Assembly: GCA_963710135.1 (NCBI GenBank)
Contig: CAVPYY010000010.1
Span: 1 to 64,000, forward strand
Reading direction: 5' to 3'
From: SG8-30 sp963710135
GTDB lineage: Bacteria > Pseudomonadota > Gammaproteobacteria > Steroidobacterales > Steroidobacteraceae
Length of the DNA: 64,000 nucleotides
Part shown: piece by piece, positions 43,962 through 53,284 of the stretch
Layout of the letters: every line of letters begins with the position of its first letter
How positions within the stretch are numbered: the stretch's first letter is position 1
Notes under the pieces: generated by a model
Told to the model about the DNA's origin: nothing
What the model saw: only the letters and a program-made list of their open reading frames with translations
Databases searched by the model: none
Translations under genes and position numbers: made by a program

Positions 43962-43991
43962 TTGATTTCTCGGACGGTAGACTGTTAATGT
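43962..43991 (+). promoter_or_regulatory. Candidate promoter of rne
   Basis: TTGATT (43962-43967) is followed after 17-18 bp by a weak -10 (TTAATG/TAATGT, 43985-43991). This gives a leader of about 385 nt. Confidence 0.35.
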
Positions 43992-43997
43992 TGCCGC

Positions 43998-44381
43998 CCG
44001 TCAGGTGGGCTCGACGTGGCCGCACACGGTGCGGCGCAGCCACCTGCCACTGAGCGGCCCCCCGTGAGCACACCCTGCCTGAACCGGCAGTCGTCCAGTC
44101 CGGGAAGGCGCCGCATGTTAGTTGGTCCTGGTCATCCAGGCCATCGCTCGGCCGAAAGCTTGGACGCGTGCCCCCAGGAGGGCGCGGTCCGCGGAACCAC
44201 TCGAGAATCCCAGGCATGTACCCCGCAACGAGGCACGAGGTAAAGGTTGGGCCAGTCGCCGCAGGGCGATTCCCCCGAGCCATCCCCTCGGGCGCGGAGC
44301 AGCCAGTGACCGACAGACTCCGCGTCCGGATTCCCCCACGCAATTCAGGCTTGCCGGCCCCTCTCAGCTCGGAAGGGGCAA
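43998..44381 (+). promoter_or_regulatory. Long structured 5' leader of rne
   Basis: The 437-bp rluC-rne gap holds no credible gene. Perfect short hairpins are visible at 44075-44090 (CTGCC..GGCAG), 44127-44140 (CCTGG..CCAGG) and 44256-44269 (TCGCC..GGCGA), followed by GGAAGGGGC before the ATG. In E. coli a leader of similar length lets RNase E cut its own mRNA. The same autoregulation is inferred here from position and structure, not from a match to the known motif. Confidence 0.5.
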
Positions 44382-47290
44382 ATGAAGAGAATGCTCATCA
44401 ACGCAACTCAACAGGAAGAGTTGCGCGTCGCGCTCGTTGACGGCCAGAAGCTCTACGACCTATCGATCGAGATTCCGTCACGGGAACAGAAGAAAGCCAA
44501 CGTCTACAAGGCGCGCATCACGCGCGTCGAGCCGAGCCTCGAAGCGGCTTTCGTCGACTACGGATCTGAACGCCAGGGCTTCCTCCCGCTGAAGGAGGTC
44601 GCGCGCGAGTATTTCCGTTTCCAGCCCGCGCCGGGCGCCCGCTACAACATCAAGGACGTGCTCCAGGAAGGCCAGGAGCTGATCGTCCAGGTCGAGAAGG
44701 AAGAGCGCGGCAACAAGGGCGCGGCGCTCACCACGTTCATCAGTCTCGCCGGCCGCTTCCTGGTGTTGATGCCCAACAATCCGCGCGCCGGCGGCGTATC
44801 GCGCCGCATCGAGGGCGAGGATCGCGACGCCACGCGCGACGCGCTCGAGAAGCTGGTCATTCCCGACGGCATGGGCAGCATCGTGCGTACCGCAGGTGTG
44901 GGCCGCTCGCCCGAGGAACTGCAGTGGGACCTCGATAACCTGCGTGCCAACTGGGACGCGATCATCGACGCGGCCGGCCGGCGCAGCGCGCCGTTCCTGG
45001 TCTACCAGGAAGGCGACACGGTGACCCGCGCGCTGCGCGACTATCTCTCCGACGACATCGGCGAGGTGCTCATCGACGAGAAGGCCGCCTACGACCGGGC
45101 CACGGAATACACCGGCCGCTTCCTGTCGCCGGAGTCGCAGCGCAAGCTGAAGCTCTACGAAGACGACGTCCCGCTGTTCACCCGCTACCAGATCGAGAGC
45201 CAGATCGAGTCCGCCTACGCGCATACGGTGCACCTGCCCTCCGGCGGCAGCGTCGTCATCGACTACACCGAAGCGCTCGTGTCGGTCGACATCAACTCGG
45301 CCCGCGCCACGCGCGGCGCCGACATCGAGACCACGGCCTTCAACACCAATCTGGAGGCCGCGGACGAGATCGCGCGACAGCTCAGGCTGCGCGACCTCGG
45401 CGGCCTGATCGTCATCGACTTCATCGACATGGAGTCGAAGAAGAACCAGCAGGCCGTCGAGGATCAGCTGCGCGACGCCGTGCGCATGGACAAGGCGCGC
45501 ATCCAGATCGGCAAGATCTCGCGCTTCGGGCTGCTGGAAATGTCACGGCAGCGGCTGCGGCCCTCGCTGGGCGAGGCGACGCATTCGGTCTGCCCGCGCT
45601 GCAGCGGCATGGGCACGATCCGCAGCGTCGAGTCGATGGCGCTGGCCGTGCTCAGGCTGCTCGGCGAGGAGGCCCGCAAGGACCGCACCGCGCGAGTGAT
45701 CGCGCAACTGCCGGTCGACGTGGCGACGTTCCTCATCAACGAGAAGCGCGACTGGCTGAACGACGTGGAATCGCGCGGCGGCGCGCACATCGTGCTGGTC
45801 CCGAATCCCAACATCCAGACGCCCAACTATTCGATCAAGCGCGTGCGCGACGACGAGGTGTCGCTGCCCGAGAACGCCGCGATCAGCTACCAGATGGCCG
45901 AGCAGGCGCCGGAAGAGATCGAGTTCAAGACCAGCGCCGACAAGCGCCCGCCGAGCGCGCCACCCGCGGTGCAAACCATCGTGCCGCAGACCCCGGCTCC
46001 CACTCCTCCACCGCCGGCGCCCGAGCCCGTGGTGGCGGCACCCGCCGGGCCCGGGCTGTTTGCGAGGCTGTTCGGCTGGCTTGGCGGCGGCGCCAAGCAG
46101 GTCGAAGCCGAGCAACCGGCGCCCGCCGCTGAACGGCCGCGGCGCAGTGAAGGGGGGCGTTCGCGCCGCGGCGGCGAGGGCCGCCGCGATGGACGCGATG
46201 GACGCGACGGACGCGATGGGCGGCGCGAGCGGACGGAGCGCGGCCCGCGCCGGGCGCGCGGCGAACGTGGCGACCGGGCTGAGCGAGACGATCGCAAGGA
46301 TCAGCCCGAACGCGGCGGCGAACGCGCCGCTGGCGGGGAACGCGGCGAGCGCGTCGAGCGCGGGGAACGCGGTGAGCGCGGCTCGCGCCGCGGACGGGAC
46401 CGCAACCGCGACCGCAACCGGGACCCGGGCAACCGCCCGGCACAGGATGAGGGTGCTGCCCGTGGACCGGCTGCTGCCGGCCCAGGCGAACCCCAGTCGG
46501 CGGCGAATGGCGCCGCGGCCGGCGTCCCTGCCGGTGGCACCGCAGGTGAACCGAGAGCGGACGGCGAGCGCAAGCGCCGCCGGCGCCGTCGTCGGCCGCG
46601 CAGCGGCGCTGGTGAAGGGCGCGACCCGAACGGCCTGGTAGGCGCCGGTCTCGCGGCCGGCGCGGCCAGCGAAGCGGGCGCAGGCCAGACGCCGGAGAAC
46701 GGACGTGACGGCGCGGCAGGGCCCGATTCCGCCCCGCGCCCCGGCTGGAGCAGTCCGGCCGCGGCGGCAGCGCCCACCAGCCAGCCGGGCGCGCGCGAGC
46801 AGGACGCGGCCGTGGAACCCGCGCCGGTCGCCGAGCCGACCGGCAACGACACCTGGACGCAGGCCACGCCTGACCTGGTGGATGCGCCGGCGATTGAGCC
46901 ACCACGCGAGGCGTGGCAGCCCACCGTCCAGGCCGCACCGCCGCCGACCCCGGCCGATCCGGCGCGGGGCAACGTCTGGGCGGATCGTCCGCCGGCGGCG
47001 CCGATCGCCGCGCCGGTCCACACCCCGGCGCCGCCGCGCGTTCGGGAAGAGGCCGAGTCCTACGGCGAGACCGGGACTGTGCCCGCCGAGGCCGACGACG
47101 CCGCGCGCCAGGAGCCGGTCGAGACGCCGCCCCGGCCCGGAAAGTCGACCCGGAGGCGCCGGCGCTCGCGCTGGAAGCGGAGGACGGCGAGGAAGCGGAG
47201 CCCGCTCCCCTGGTGGAGGCCACGCCCACGCACACGGTGTGGTCTTCGACGCCGCAGGACGGGCAGCGCTTCGGTCCGAAGGACGAGTGA
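44382..47290 (+). CDS. rne: Ribonuclease E (one frame break near the end)
   Basis: About 969 residues. The catalytic half matches E. coli numbering: an S1 domain (about 35-125), Asp303 in 'LVSVDINSARATRG', Asp346 in 'IVIDFIDMESKKNQQA', and the Zn-link Cys404/Cys407 in 'SVCPRCSGMGTI'. The C-terminal half is disordered: Pro-rich, then a strongly basic RNA-binding tract with DGR and GER repeats, then Pro/Ala linkers. At about 47130-47150 one base is missing (or two are extra). The true tail, PLVEATPTHTVWSSTPQDGQ then RFGPKDE, ends at 47290. It scaffolds the degradosome at the membrane. Confidence 0.95.
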
Positions 47291-47298
47291 GCGACGAT

Positions 47299-47323
47299 CA
47301 CCGGGCGGGCGGCCCGCCCGGTG
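47299..47323. terminator. Hairpin between convergent rne and phosphatase genes
   Basis: CACCGGGCGG (47299-47308) pairs with CCGCCCGGTG (47314-47323) over GCGGC. There is no T-run, so termination is inferred only from position. Confidence 0.5.
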
Positions 47324-47348
47324 GCGCTGCGTCGAGCGCGGGCGCGGC

Positions 47349-47825
47349 TCAGCGCAGCGCCGCGAGCAGGCCGCGACCCGCCTGTTCGACCAGGTCGAGC
47401 ACCTCCTCGAAGCCCGACTCCCCGCCATAGTAGGGATCCGGCACGCTCTGCGTGCCGCAGTCCGGCGCGAACTCCAGGAACAACCGCAGGCGTTGCCGGT
47501 AGGCGTCGGGCGCCACCCGTTCGAGATGTGACAGATTGTCCTCGTCCATGGCCAGAATCAGGTCGAAGGAGCTGAAATCCTCGACCGTGACCACCCGGGC
47601 GCGCAGCGGTGTCATGTCGATGCCGCGCCGCCTGGCGGCCGCAATGGCACGCCGGTCGGGCGGTTCGCCGACGTGATAGGCATGCGTCCCGGCGGAGTCC
47701 AGGACGAAGGAGCCGGCGAGCCCCTCCTCCTCGAGGATCCGCCGCACCACGGCCTCGGCAGTGGGCGATCTGCAGATATTGCCCATGCAGACGAACAGGA
47801 TGCGGCGTGGATTCTCGCGGGCCAT
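47349..47825 (-). CDS. Low-molecular-weight protein-tyrosine phosphatase
   Basis: 158 residues from ATG 47825. The P-loop is VCMGNICRSPTAEAV (Cys13 nucleophile, Arg19). The general-acid Asp is in 'QSVPDPYYGGESGFEEVLDL'. 'DSAGTHAYHVGEPPDRRAIA' is typical. Such enzymes in bacteria often act on capsule/EPS tyrosine kinases (Wzb type), but no wzc-like kinase is here. In many related genomes it sits in this same rne-kdsB neighbourhood, from memory. Confidence 0.9.
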   Translation of the reverse strand: MARENPRRILFVCMGNICRSPTAEAVVRRILEEEGLAGSFVLDSAGTHAYHVGEPPDRRAIAAARRRGIDMTPLRARVVTVEDFSSFDLILAMDEDNLSHLERVAPDAYRQRLRLFLEFAPDCGTQSVPDPYYGGESGFEEVLDLVEQAGRGLLAALR

Positions 47826-47972
47826 GGCGACCCGCAATGTTCCACCGCGGCGAACTGCTGTCAAACGGCTCCGGGTTCGCTACACTCGGCGCTCCCGGGG
47901 GTGACCCCGGCTGGCAGGGAGCCGGCGCAGGCCGGCTTCTGACCTTGAGAAAACATTGAGGGGAATCGAGTC

Positions 47973-48395
47973 ATGGCGGTATCAGTAAGCGGCGACAGCT
48001 CCGAGCCCATGGTGGAACCGAACGTCATCCCGCTGGTTGACGTCATGCTCGTGCTGCTGATCATCTTCATCATCACGATTCCGGTGATGACCCACGCCGT
48101 CAAGATCGACCTGCCCCGCAACACGCCGCCGACGAACGTCGAGAAGCCGCCCGCGATCAACCTGGCGGTGGACTTCGACGGGTCGATCTACTGGAACGAC
48201 CTGGTCGTCGATCGCCCGACGCTGCTCAACTACATTGCCCAGGAAGCCTCGCGCGATCCGCAGCCGGAAATCCACATTCGCGCCGACAACCGGGTCCGCT
48301 ACGAGTACGTGGCCGACGTGCTGTTTGCGCTGCAGCGCGGCGGGCTGCGCAAGCTCGGCTTCGTGAACCAGCAGCAGCTGCCAGCGGGTCCCTGA
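47973..48395 (+). CDS. ExbD/TolR-family biopolymer transport protein, stand-alone copy
   Basis: 140 residues. One transmembrane helix (about 20-42) with the essential Asp in 'NVIPLVDVMLVLLIIFIITI', followed by a periplasmic domain with 'INLAVDFDGSIYWNDLVVDR' and 'EIHIRADNRVRYEYVADVLF'. It would couple proton flow through an ExbB-type partner to an outer-membrane receptor. No exbB is next to it; the other exbB-exbD pair is at 52.2-53.2 kb. GAGGGGAA precedes the ATG. Followed by a terminator. Confidence 0.85.
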   Translation: MAVSVSGDSSEPMVEPNVIPLVDVMLVLLIIFIITIPVMTHAVKIDLPRNTPPTNVEKPPAINLAVDFDGSIYWNDLVVDRPTLLNYIAQEASRDPQPEIHIRADNRVRYEYVADVLFALQRGGLRKLGFVNQQQLPAGP

Positions 48396-48403
48396 TCCCG
48401 GCC

Positions 48404-48431
48404 GGACCCCGCCGCGCGCGGGGTCCTCTCC
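48404..48431. terminator. Hairpin terminator between convergent exbD and kdsB
   Basis: GGACCCCGC (48404-48412) pairs with GCGGGGTCC (48418-48426) over CGCGC, followed by a short T/C tract. Confidence 0.6.
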
Positions 48432-48456
48432 ACACGGTCGTCTTGACGCCGGCGGG

Positions 48457-49217
48457 TCATTCCCCGGCCTGTACCAGCGCGCGGACGCGCTCGAGATCCG
48501 CCTGGGTGTCCACGCCCGGACCCGGCAGCACGCACGCATCGCCGACCAGGATGGTCATGCCGCGCTCCAGGGCGCGCAGCTGCTCGAGGCTCTCCGCCTC
48601 TTCGAGCGGCGACGGCGGCGCCGCCGCCAGCCGCGCCAGGGCCTGCACGCGATAGGCATACAGCCCGATGTGGCGCAGCGCGCCGCGGAAGTCCGTCTGC
48701 GAGGTGATCCCCGCGGGCGCGCCGTCGCGGTGCCACGGCACCGGCGCCCGGCTGAAATAGAGCGCATGGCCGTCGCCACGGCGCACGACCTTCACGGCCG
48801 AGGGATCCAGCAACTCCTCGATGCAGGTGACCGGGGTGGCGAGCGTGGCGATGTCCGCGGCCGGATCCGCCTGCAGCAGGGACGCGGCCTGGCGCACCAG
48901 CTCGGGCGGCAGCAGCGGCTCGTCGCCCTGGACGTTGACGACCACCTCGCGCGGCGCCCAGCCGCGCAGCGTGGCAACTTCGGCGAGCCGATCCGTGCCG
49001 GAGCGATGTGCCACCGAGGTCATCTGCACCTCGGCGCCGAAGCGGCGACAGGCCCGGCGACCCGCTCGTCGTCGGTCGCGATGATCACCTCCGTCGCGCC
49101 GGAACGCGCGACGCGCTCGTGCACGTGCTGGATCATGGGCCGACCGGCGATCTCGGCCAGCGGCTTGCCCGGCAGCCGGGTGGAGGCGTAGCGGGCCGGG
49201 ATCACCGCGCGAAACAT
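48457..49217 (-). CDS. kdsB: 3-deoxy-manno-octulosonate cytidylyltransferase (one frame break)
   Basis: About 253 residues. First frame: 'FRAVIPARYASTRLPGKPLA' (CTP-binding start), 'GATEVIIATDDERVAG'. One base is missing at about 49050-49054, after which the true sequence continues with RFGAEVQMTSVAHRSGTDRL and 'VVNVQGDEPLLPPELVRQAA', 'YFSRAPVPWHRDG', 'HIGLYAYRVQALARL'. It activates Kdo to CMP-Kdo for LPS inner core. Essential in most diderms, so the break is probably a sequence error. Last gene of the msbA-lpxK-Trm112-kdsB run. Confidence 0.93.
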
Positions 49218-49219
49218 GT

Positions 49220-49408
49220 TCAGCGCGCCATGAGCGGGTCGTCGGACGCCAGCTGGCGCGCTTCTTCCTCCAGCATCACGGGCACCCCGTCGCGGATCGG
49301 ATAGGCCAGCCGGTCCGCACGGCAGACGAGCACGCGCGCCTCGCGTGCATGCACCAGCGGTCCCTTGCAGACGGGACAGGCGAGGATGTCCAGCAGTTTC
49401 GTGTCCAA
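49220..49408 (-). CDS. Trm112/YcaR family small zinc-ribbon-like protein
   Basis: 62 residues: 'DTKLLDILACPVCKGPLVHA' with one CxxC, and 'CRADRLAYPIRDGVPVMLEE'. YcaR-type proteins occur between lpxK and kdsB in most gammaproteobacteria. Their role is unclear; eukaryotic Trm112 activates methyltransferases. It starts about 10 bp after lpxK. Confidence 0.9.
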   Translation of the reverse strand: MDTKLLDILACPVCKGPLVHAREARVLVCRADRLAYPIRDGVPVMLEEEARQLASDDPLMAR

Positions 49409-49418
49409 CAGTTGCTCC

Positions 49419-50445
49419 TCAGCGGGCGGCGGTGCGCCGGCGGTGCGCGGCTTCGACGATGTCCAGCAGCCGTTCGGCCGCGGGCGACTCGAGACTCGCC
49501 GTGACCTCGAGGTACCAGTGCTCGGTGCCGGCGAACTCCCGGCATTTTACGGCATCCTTCTCGGTCATCAGCACCGGCAGCGCGTCGCCGAAGCGGATGT
49601 CCTGGGCCTCGATCTGGAAATGATCCGGCAGCGCGTGCGGCTCGACCTGCATGCCGAGGCCCTCGAGCAGCTGGAAGAAGCGCTGCGGATTGCCGATACC
49701 TGCGACCGCGTGAACGCGCCGGCCGCGCAGCGAGTTCGGGGCGCGCTCGATGCCGCTGGTCAGGGCCACGCACCCGCGAGGGCTCGAGTGTCATCGAGAA
49801 AGCATCCGGCCGCTGTTCGCCCCGGCCGTTGACGACCACGGCGTCGACCTCGGCGAGGCGGCCCGCGCCCTCGCGCAGCGGCCCGGCCGGCAGGAAGCGG
49901 CCGTTGCCCAGCCAGCGCGAACCGTCCAGCACCACGATCTCGGCATCCCGCTCGAGCGCGTAGTGCTGCAGGCCGTCGTCCGCGAGGATGATCTCGCAAT
50001 CGCCTTCCAGCAGCCGCACCGCGGCCGGACGGTCGGCGCCCACCGCGATCGGCGCGACCCGCCGCTGCGCGATCAGGGCCGGCTCGTCGCCGACTTCGGA
50101 CGCCGCATCCTGCCGGGACACCCGCCGCGCACCCGCACCGCTACGAGCGTAGCCACGACTGACCACGCCGACGCGGTGACCACGCAGCGACAGCCGCTCG
50201 GCCAGCCAGAGAATCAGGGGCGTCTTGCCGGTGCCGCCGACCGTGAGGTTGCCGACGACCACCACCGTTCGCGACGACCGGTAGCGGGGCAGCAGGCCGC
50301 GCCGATAGGCCTGGCGCCGCAGCGCCACGACGCCGGCATAGAGCCAGCCCAGCGGCGCCAGCCAGCGGCCGCGCCGCGTCGGCCCGTACCAGGTCTCGAG
50401 CAGCCAGTCGTGCAGCCATCCAGCTCGATGGGCCGACTCAGACAT
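49419..50445 (-). CDS. lpxK: Tetraacyldisaccharide 4'-kinase LpxK (one frame break)
   Basis: About 341 residues. The membrane-proximal N-terminus 'APLGWLYAGVVALRRQAYRR' is followed by the P-loop 'VVVGNLTVGGTGKTPLILWL', 'VGVVSRGYARSG' and 'CEIILADDGLQHYALERDAE' then 'IVVLDGSRWLGNGRFLPAGP'. At about 49776-49782 one base is extra (or two missing). The second part holds 'GRRVHAVAGIGNPQRFFQLL', 'LPVLMTEKDAVKCREFA'. It phosphorylates the lipid A precursor at 4'. The ATG overlaps the msbA stop by 8 bp. Confidence 0.93.
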
Positions 50446-52211
50446 TGAACTGCATGCGGTGCAGGGCCGCGTACACACCCCCGGCGGCGATCAACTCGGC
50501 GTGGGTGCCATTCTCGACCAGGCGGCCCTCCTCGAGGACCAGGATCCGGTCGGCCTTCTCGATGGTGGAAAGACGATGCGCGATGACCAGCGTGGTCCGG
50601 CCGCGCACCAGTTCGTCGAGCGCCTGCTGGATGACCCGCTCGGACTCGCTGTCGAGCGCCGAGGTCGCCTCGTCGAGGATCAGGACCGGCGCGTTCTTGA
50701 GCAGCGCGCGCGCAATGGCGACGCGCTGGCGCTGGCCGCCCGACAGCAGGGCGCCGCGGTCGCCCACCCGGGTATCGAGTCCCTCGGGCAGGTCGTCGCT
50801 GAACTGCAGCACGTGCGCCGCGCGCGCCGCCGCCTCCACCTCGGCATCGGTCGCCTCCGGCACGCTGAAGGCGATGTTGTTGCGGATGGTGTCGTCGATC
50901 AGCACCACGTCCTGGCTCACCAGGCTGACCTGCTCGCGCAGATCCCTCAGCCGGTATTCGCGGACATCGACGCCGTCGAGCAGCACCTCGCCCTGGGCGG
51001 CGTCGTAGAAGCGCGGCAGCATGTTCACCAGCGTCGACTTGCCGCTGCCCGAGCGCCCGACGATCGCCACGGTCTGCCCGGGCTCGGCGCGGAAGCTCAG
51101 GTCCCGCAGCACATGGCCTTTCTCGGCGGCATAGACGAACGACACGTCCCGGAATTCGACCGCGCCGCGGGCGCGCCCAATGGACCGGGGACCGCCCTCG
51201 CCTTCGGTCGCGGTGTCGAGGATCTCGAAGACGCTCTCGCCGGCCGCGATGCCCTGCTGCAGCGGCGCCGACGATACTCGACCAGCCTCCTGAGCGGCGC
51301 GGTGATCAGCAGCAGCGCGGTGAGGAACGAGGTGAATTCGCCGATCGAGACGCCCTTGCTCGAGCACCTGCGGATCGCCATGTACATCACCGCCGCCAAC
51401 CCGAGCGCGGCAATCATCTGCACCACCGGATTGGAGACGGCCTTGACCGTGATCAGCTTCATGTAGCTGGCGCGGTTGTGCTCGTTGGCCACCTCGAACA
51501 GCGCCTGCTCCTTGTCCTGGGCGTTGAAGATCTTGATGACCCGCTGGCCCTCGAGGGCTTCCTTGGCCACGCGCGTGACGTCGCCCATGGAGCGCTGGAT
51601 GCGCTGGCTGTAGCGGCGGAAACGACGGCTGGTGACCCGCATCAGCCAGATGATCAGCGGCGCCAGCGCCAGCGCGAACAGCGTCAGCTGCCAGTTCAGG
51701 TAGAACAGCCAGCCGATCAGCCCGATGATGGTCAGCGTGTCGCGGATCAGCGAGGTAATGCGCGGTGGTCGCCGCCTCGGCCACCAGTTCGATGTTGTAG
51801 GTCAGCTTGGAAAGCAGCTGCGCCGAGCCGTTGCGGTCGAAGAACGACGCCGGCAGGTACAGGAAATGCCGGAACACGTCGGCACGCAGCCCCTTGATGA
51901 CCTGCCGGCCCACCCAGCCGGGCGCGAACACCGACAGGTAGTCGCCGATGCCACGCGCAGCGAACAGCACCAGGATGCCCGCCGGCACGACTTTCAGGAC
52001 TTCCGGATCGGCGTCTTCGAAGGCGCCGTCCATGAAGCGCTGGACCAGCCACGCCAGGCCGGTGTCGACCGCGGCGAACAGCGCCATGCCGAACTACGCC
52101 GAGCGCAAACATGCGCCAGTGGGGACGGGCATAGGCGATGAGCCGACCGTAGACCTGCAGCCTGCTCGCCGTCACCGGCGGCAGCGAGGGATCAATCCTG
52201 CGCTTGCTCAC
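50438..52211 (-). CDS. msbA: Lipid A export ABC transporter MsbA (three frame breaks)
   Basis: About 590 residues once joined, normal length. Breaks are at about 52085-52092 (extra base), 51761 (extra base) and 51272 (one missing or two extra). Six membrane helices are spread over the first three pieces ('GLAWLVQRFMDGAFEDADPE', 'LAALFAYLNWQL'-type segments in an alternate frame). The ATPase part is intact: 'AEPGQTVAIVGRSGSGKSTL', 'VSLVSQDVVLIDDTIRNNIA', 'LLSGGQRQRVAIARALLKN', 'VLILDEATSALDSESERVIQ' and 'IAHRLST'. It flips lipid A-core across the inner membrane. Starts inside the exbD end (20-bp overlap). Confidence 0.93.
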
Positions 52212-52614
52212 TGACGGTCGCTATGTTGACCTGGGTGAAACCGAGACGCGCCACCACGTCCATCGCGGTCACCACGCTCTGGTGGGTGGCGCGGGCGTCG
52301 GCGCGGATCGTCACGGGCCGGCCGCGCTCGTCCTTGGCGACGCGAATCAGCGCCTCGCGCAGGGTATCCGGCGAGTTGTTGACCAGCGAGCGCTCGTTCA
52401 CGCGATAGGTACCCTGCGCCGTCACCGTGACGACCACCGGGTCCTGGACCGTCATCGCCGGCTCGCTGCTGGCGCGCGGCAGCTCGATCCGCAGCCTGCC
52501 CTCCTCGACGAACGTGGTGGAGACCATGAAGAAGATGACCAGCAGCAGCACCACGTCGATCAGCGACGTCAGGTTGAGCTCCGGATCCTCGCGGCGCCGC
52601 GGCGACAGCCTCAT
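52192..52614 (-). CDS. exbD: ExbD/TolR-family biopolymer transport protein
   Basis: 140 residues. 'RREDPELNLTSLIDVVLLLV' has the essential Asp at the start of the single membrane helix, and the periplasmic part has 'VTVTAQGTYRVNERSLVNNS' and 'GRPVTIRADARATHQSVVTA'. Its ATG overlaps the stop of the preceding exbB-like gene (ATGA), so the two form a stator pair. Placement directly before msbA is typical for Xanthomonadales-like genomes, from memory. Confidence 0.9.
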   Translation of the reverse strand: MRLSPRRREDPELNLTSLIDVVLLLVIFFMVSTTFVEEGRLRIELPRASSEPAMTVQDPVVVTVTAQGTYRVNERSLVNNSPDTLREALIRVAKDERGRPVTIRADARATHQSVVTAMDVVARLGFTQVNIATVSEQAQD

Positions 52615-53243
52615 GCGTCGCCCGTGCGGTCGGGCCGCGAACCCATGCGGTCGAAAGCCTGCACGAGCTTGATCGCCTCCTTCTCCATTTCCACGACCAG
52701 CGCGTCGACCCGCCCGCGCAGGTAGCGGTAGCCGATCAGCGAAGGGATCGCGACGATCAGGCCGGCCGCCGTGGTGATGAGCGCCTCGCCGATGCCGCCC
52801 GACAGCACCCTGGCATCGCCGACGCCCTGCGAGGTGATGGCGTCGAAGGCCGAGATCATGCCGGTGACCGTGCCGAGCAGCCCGAGCAGCGGGGTGATGG
52901 CGGCGATGGTGCCCAGCGAGTTGAGGAAGCGCTCGAGCTCGTGCACCACGTGCCGGCCCGTGTCCTCGATCACTTCCTTCATGATCTCGCGGCCACCGCT
53001 GCGGTTCGACAGACCGGCCGCCAGCACCCGCCCGAGCGGGGAATTGTGCTCGAGCGCGGTGATGTGCCGGTCGGTAAGCGTGCGCGTCTCGACCAGTTTC
53101 CAGACCTTGTCGGTGAGTTCCCGCGGGATGACCCGCTTCTCCTGCAGGGTCCACAGGCGCTCGAGGATGATGGCGGCTGCCCCGACCGAGCAGATGATGA
53201 TCGGCCACATTACTGGGCCGCCGGCCTGGATGATCTCCCACAT
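52611..53243 (-). CDS. exbB: ExbB/TolQ/MotA-family proton-channel protein
   Basis: 210 residues from ATG 53243; the frame extends 19 codons upstream without membrane sequence. Three membrane helices: 'PVMWPIIICSVGAAAIILER', 'LGTIAAITPLLGLLGTVTGM' and 'IGEALITTAAGLIVAIPSLI'. The conserved Pro/Gly 'TPLLGLLGTV.GMI.AF' loop is characteristic. With ExbD it forms the proton-driven stator that energises TonB-type transport or the Tol system. 42 bp separate it from comEC. Confidence 0.92.
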   Translation of the reverse strand: MWEIIQAGGPVMWPIIICSVGAAAIILERLWTLQEKRVIPRELTDKVWKLVETRTLTDRHITALEHNSPLGRVLAAGLSNRSGGREIMKEVIEDTGRHVVHELERFLNSLGTIAAITPLLGLLGTVTGMISAFDAITSQGVGDARVLSGGIGEALITTAAGLIVAIPSLIGYRYLRGRVDALVVEMEKEAIKLVQAFDRMGSRPDRTGDA

Positions 53244-53284
53244 GCGGCGTGCATGATACCGCGCCAGCCCCTCGCGCGGCATCT

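Noticed and set aside
43954..44385. Small frames on both strands in the rne leader
   Set aside because: No credible start sites, proline/arginine-rich composition and no family resemblance; the region is better explained as an mRNA leader.
47130..47531. RNase E tail continuing to 47531
   Set aside because: That reading gives an Arg-rich shadow antisense to the phosphatase gene; the alternative frame gives an acidic tail ending at 47290 and fits the gene boundary.
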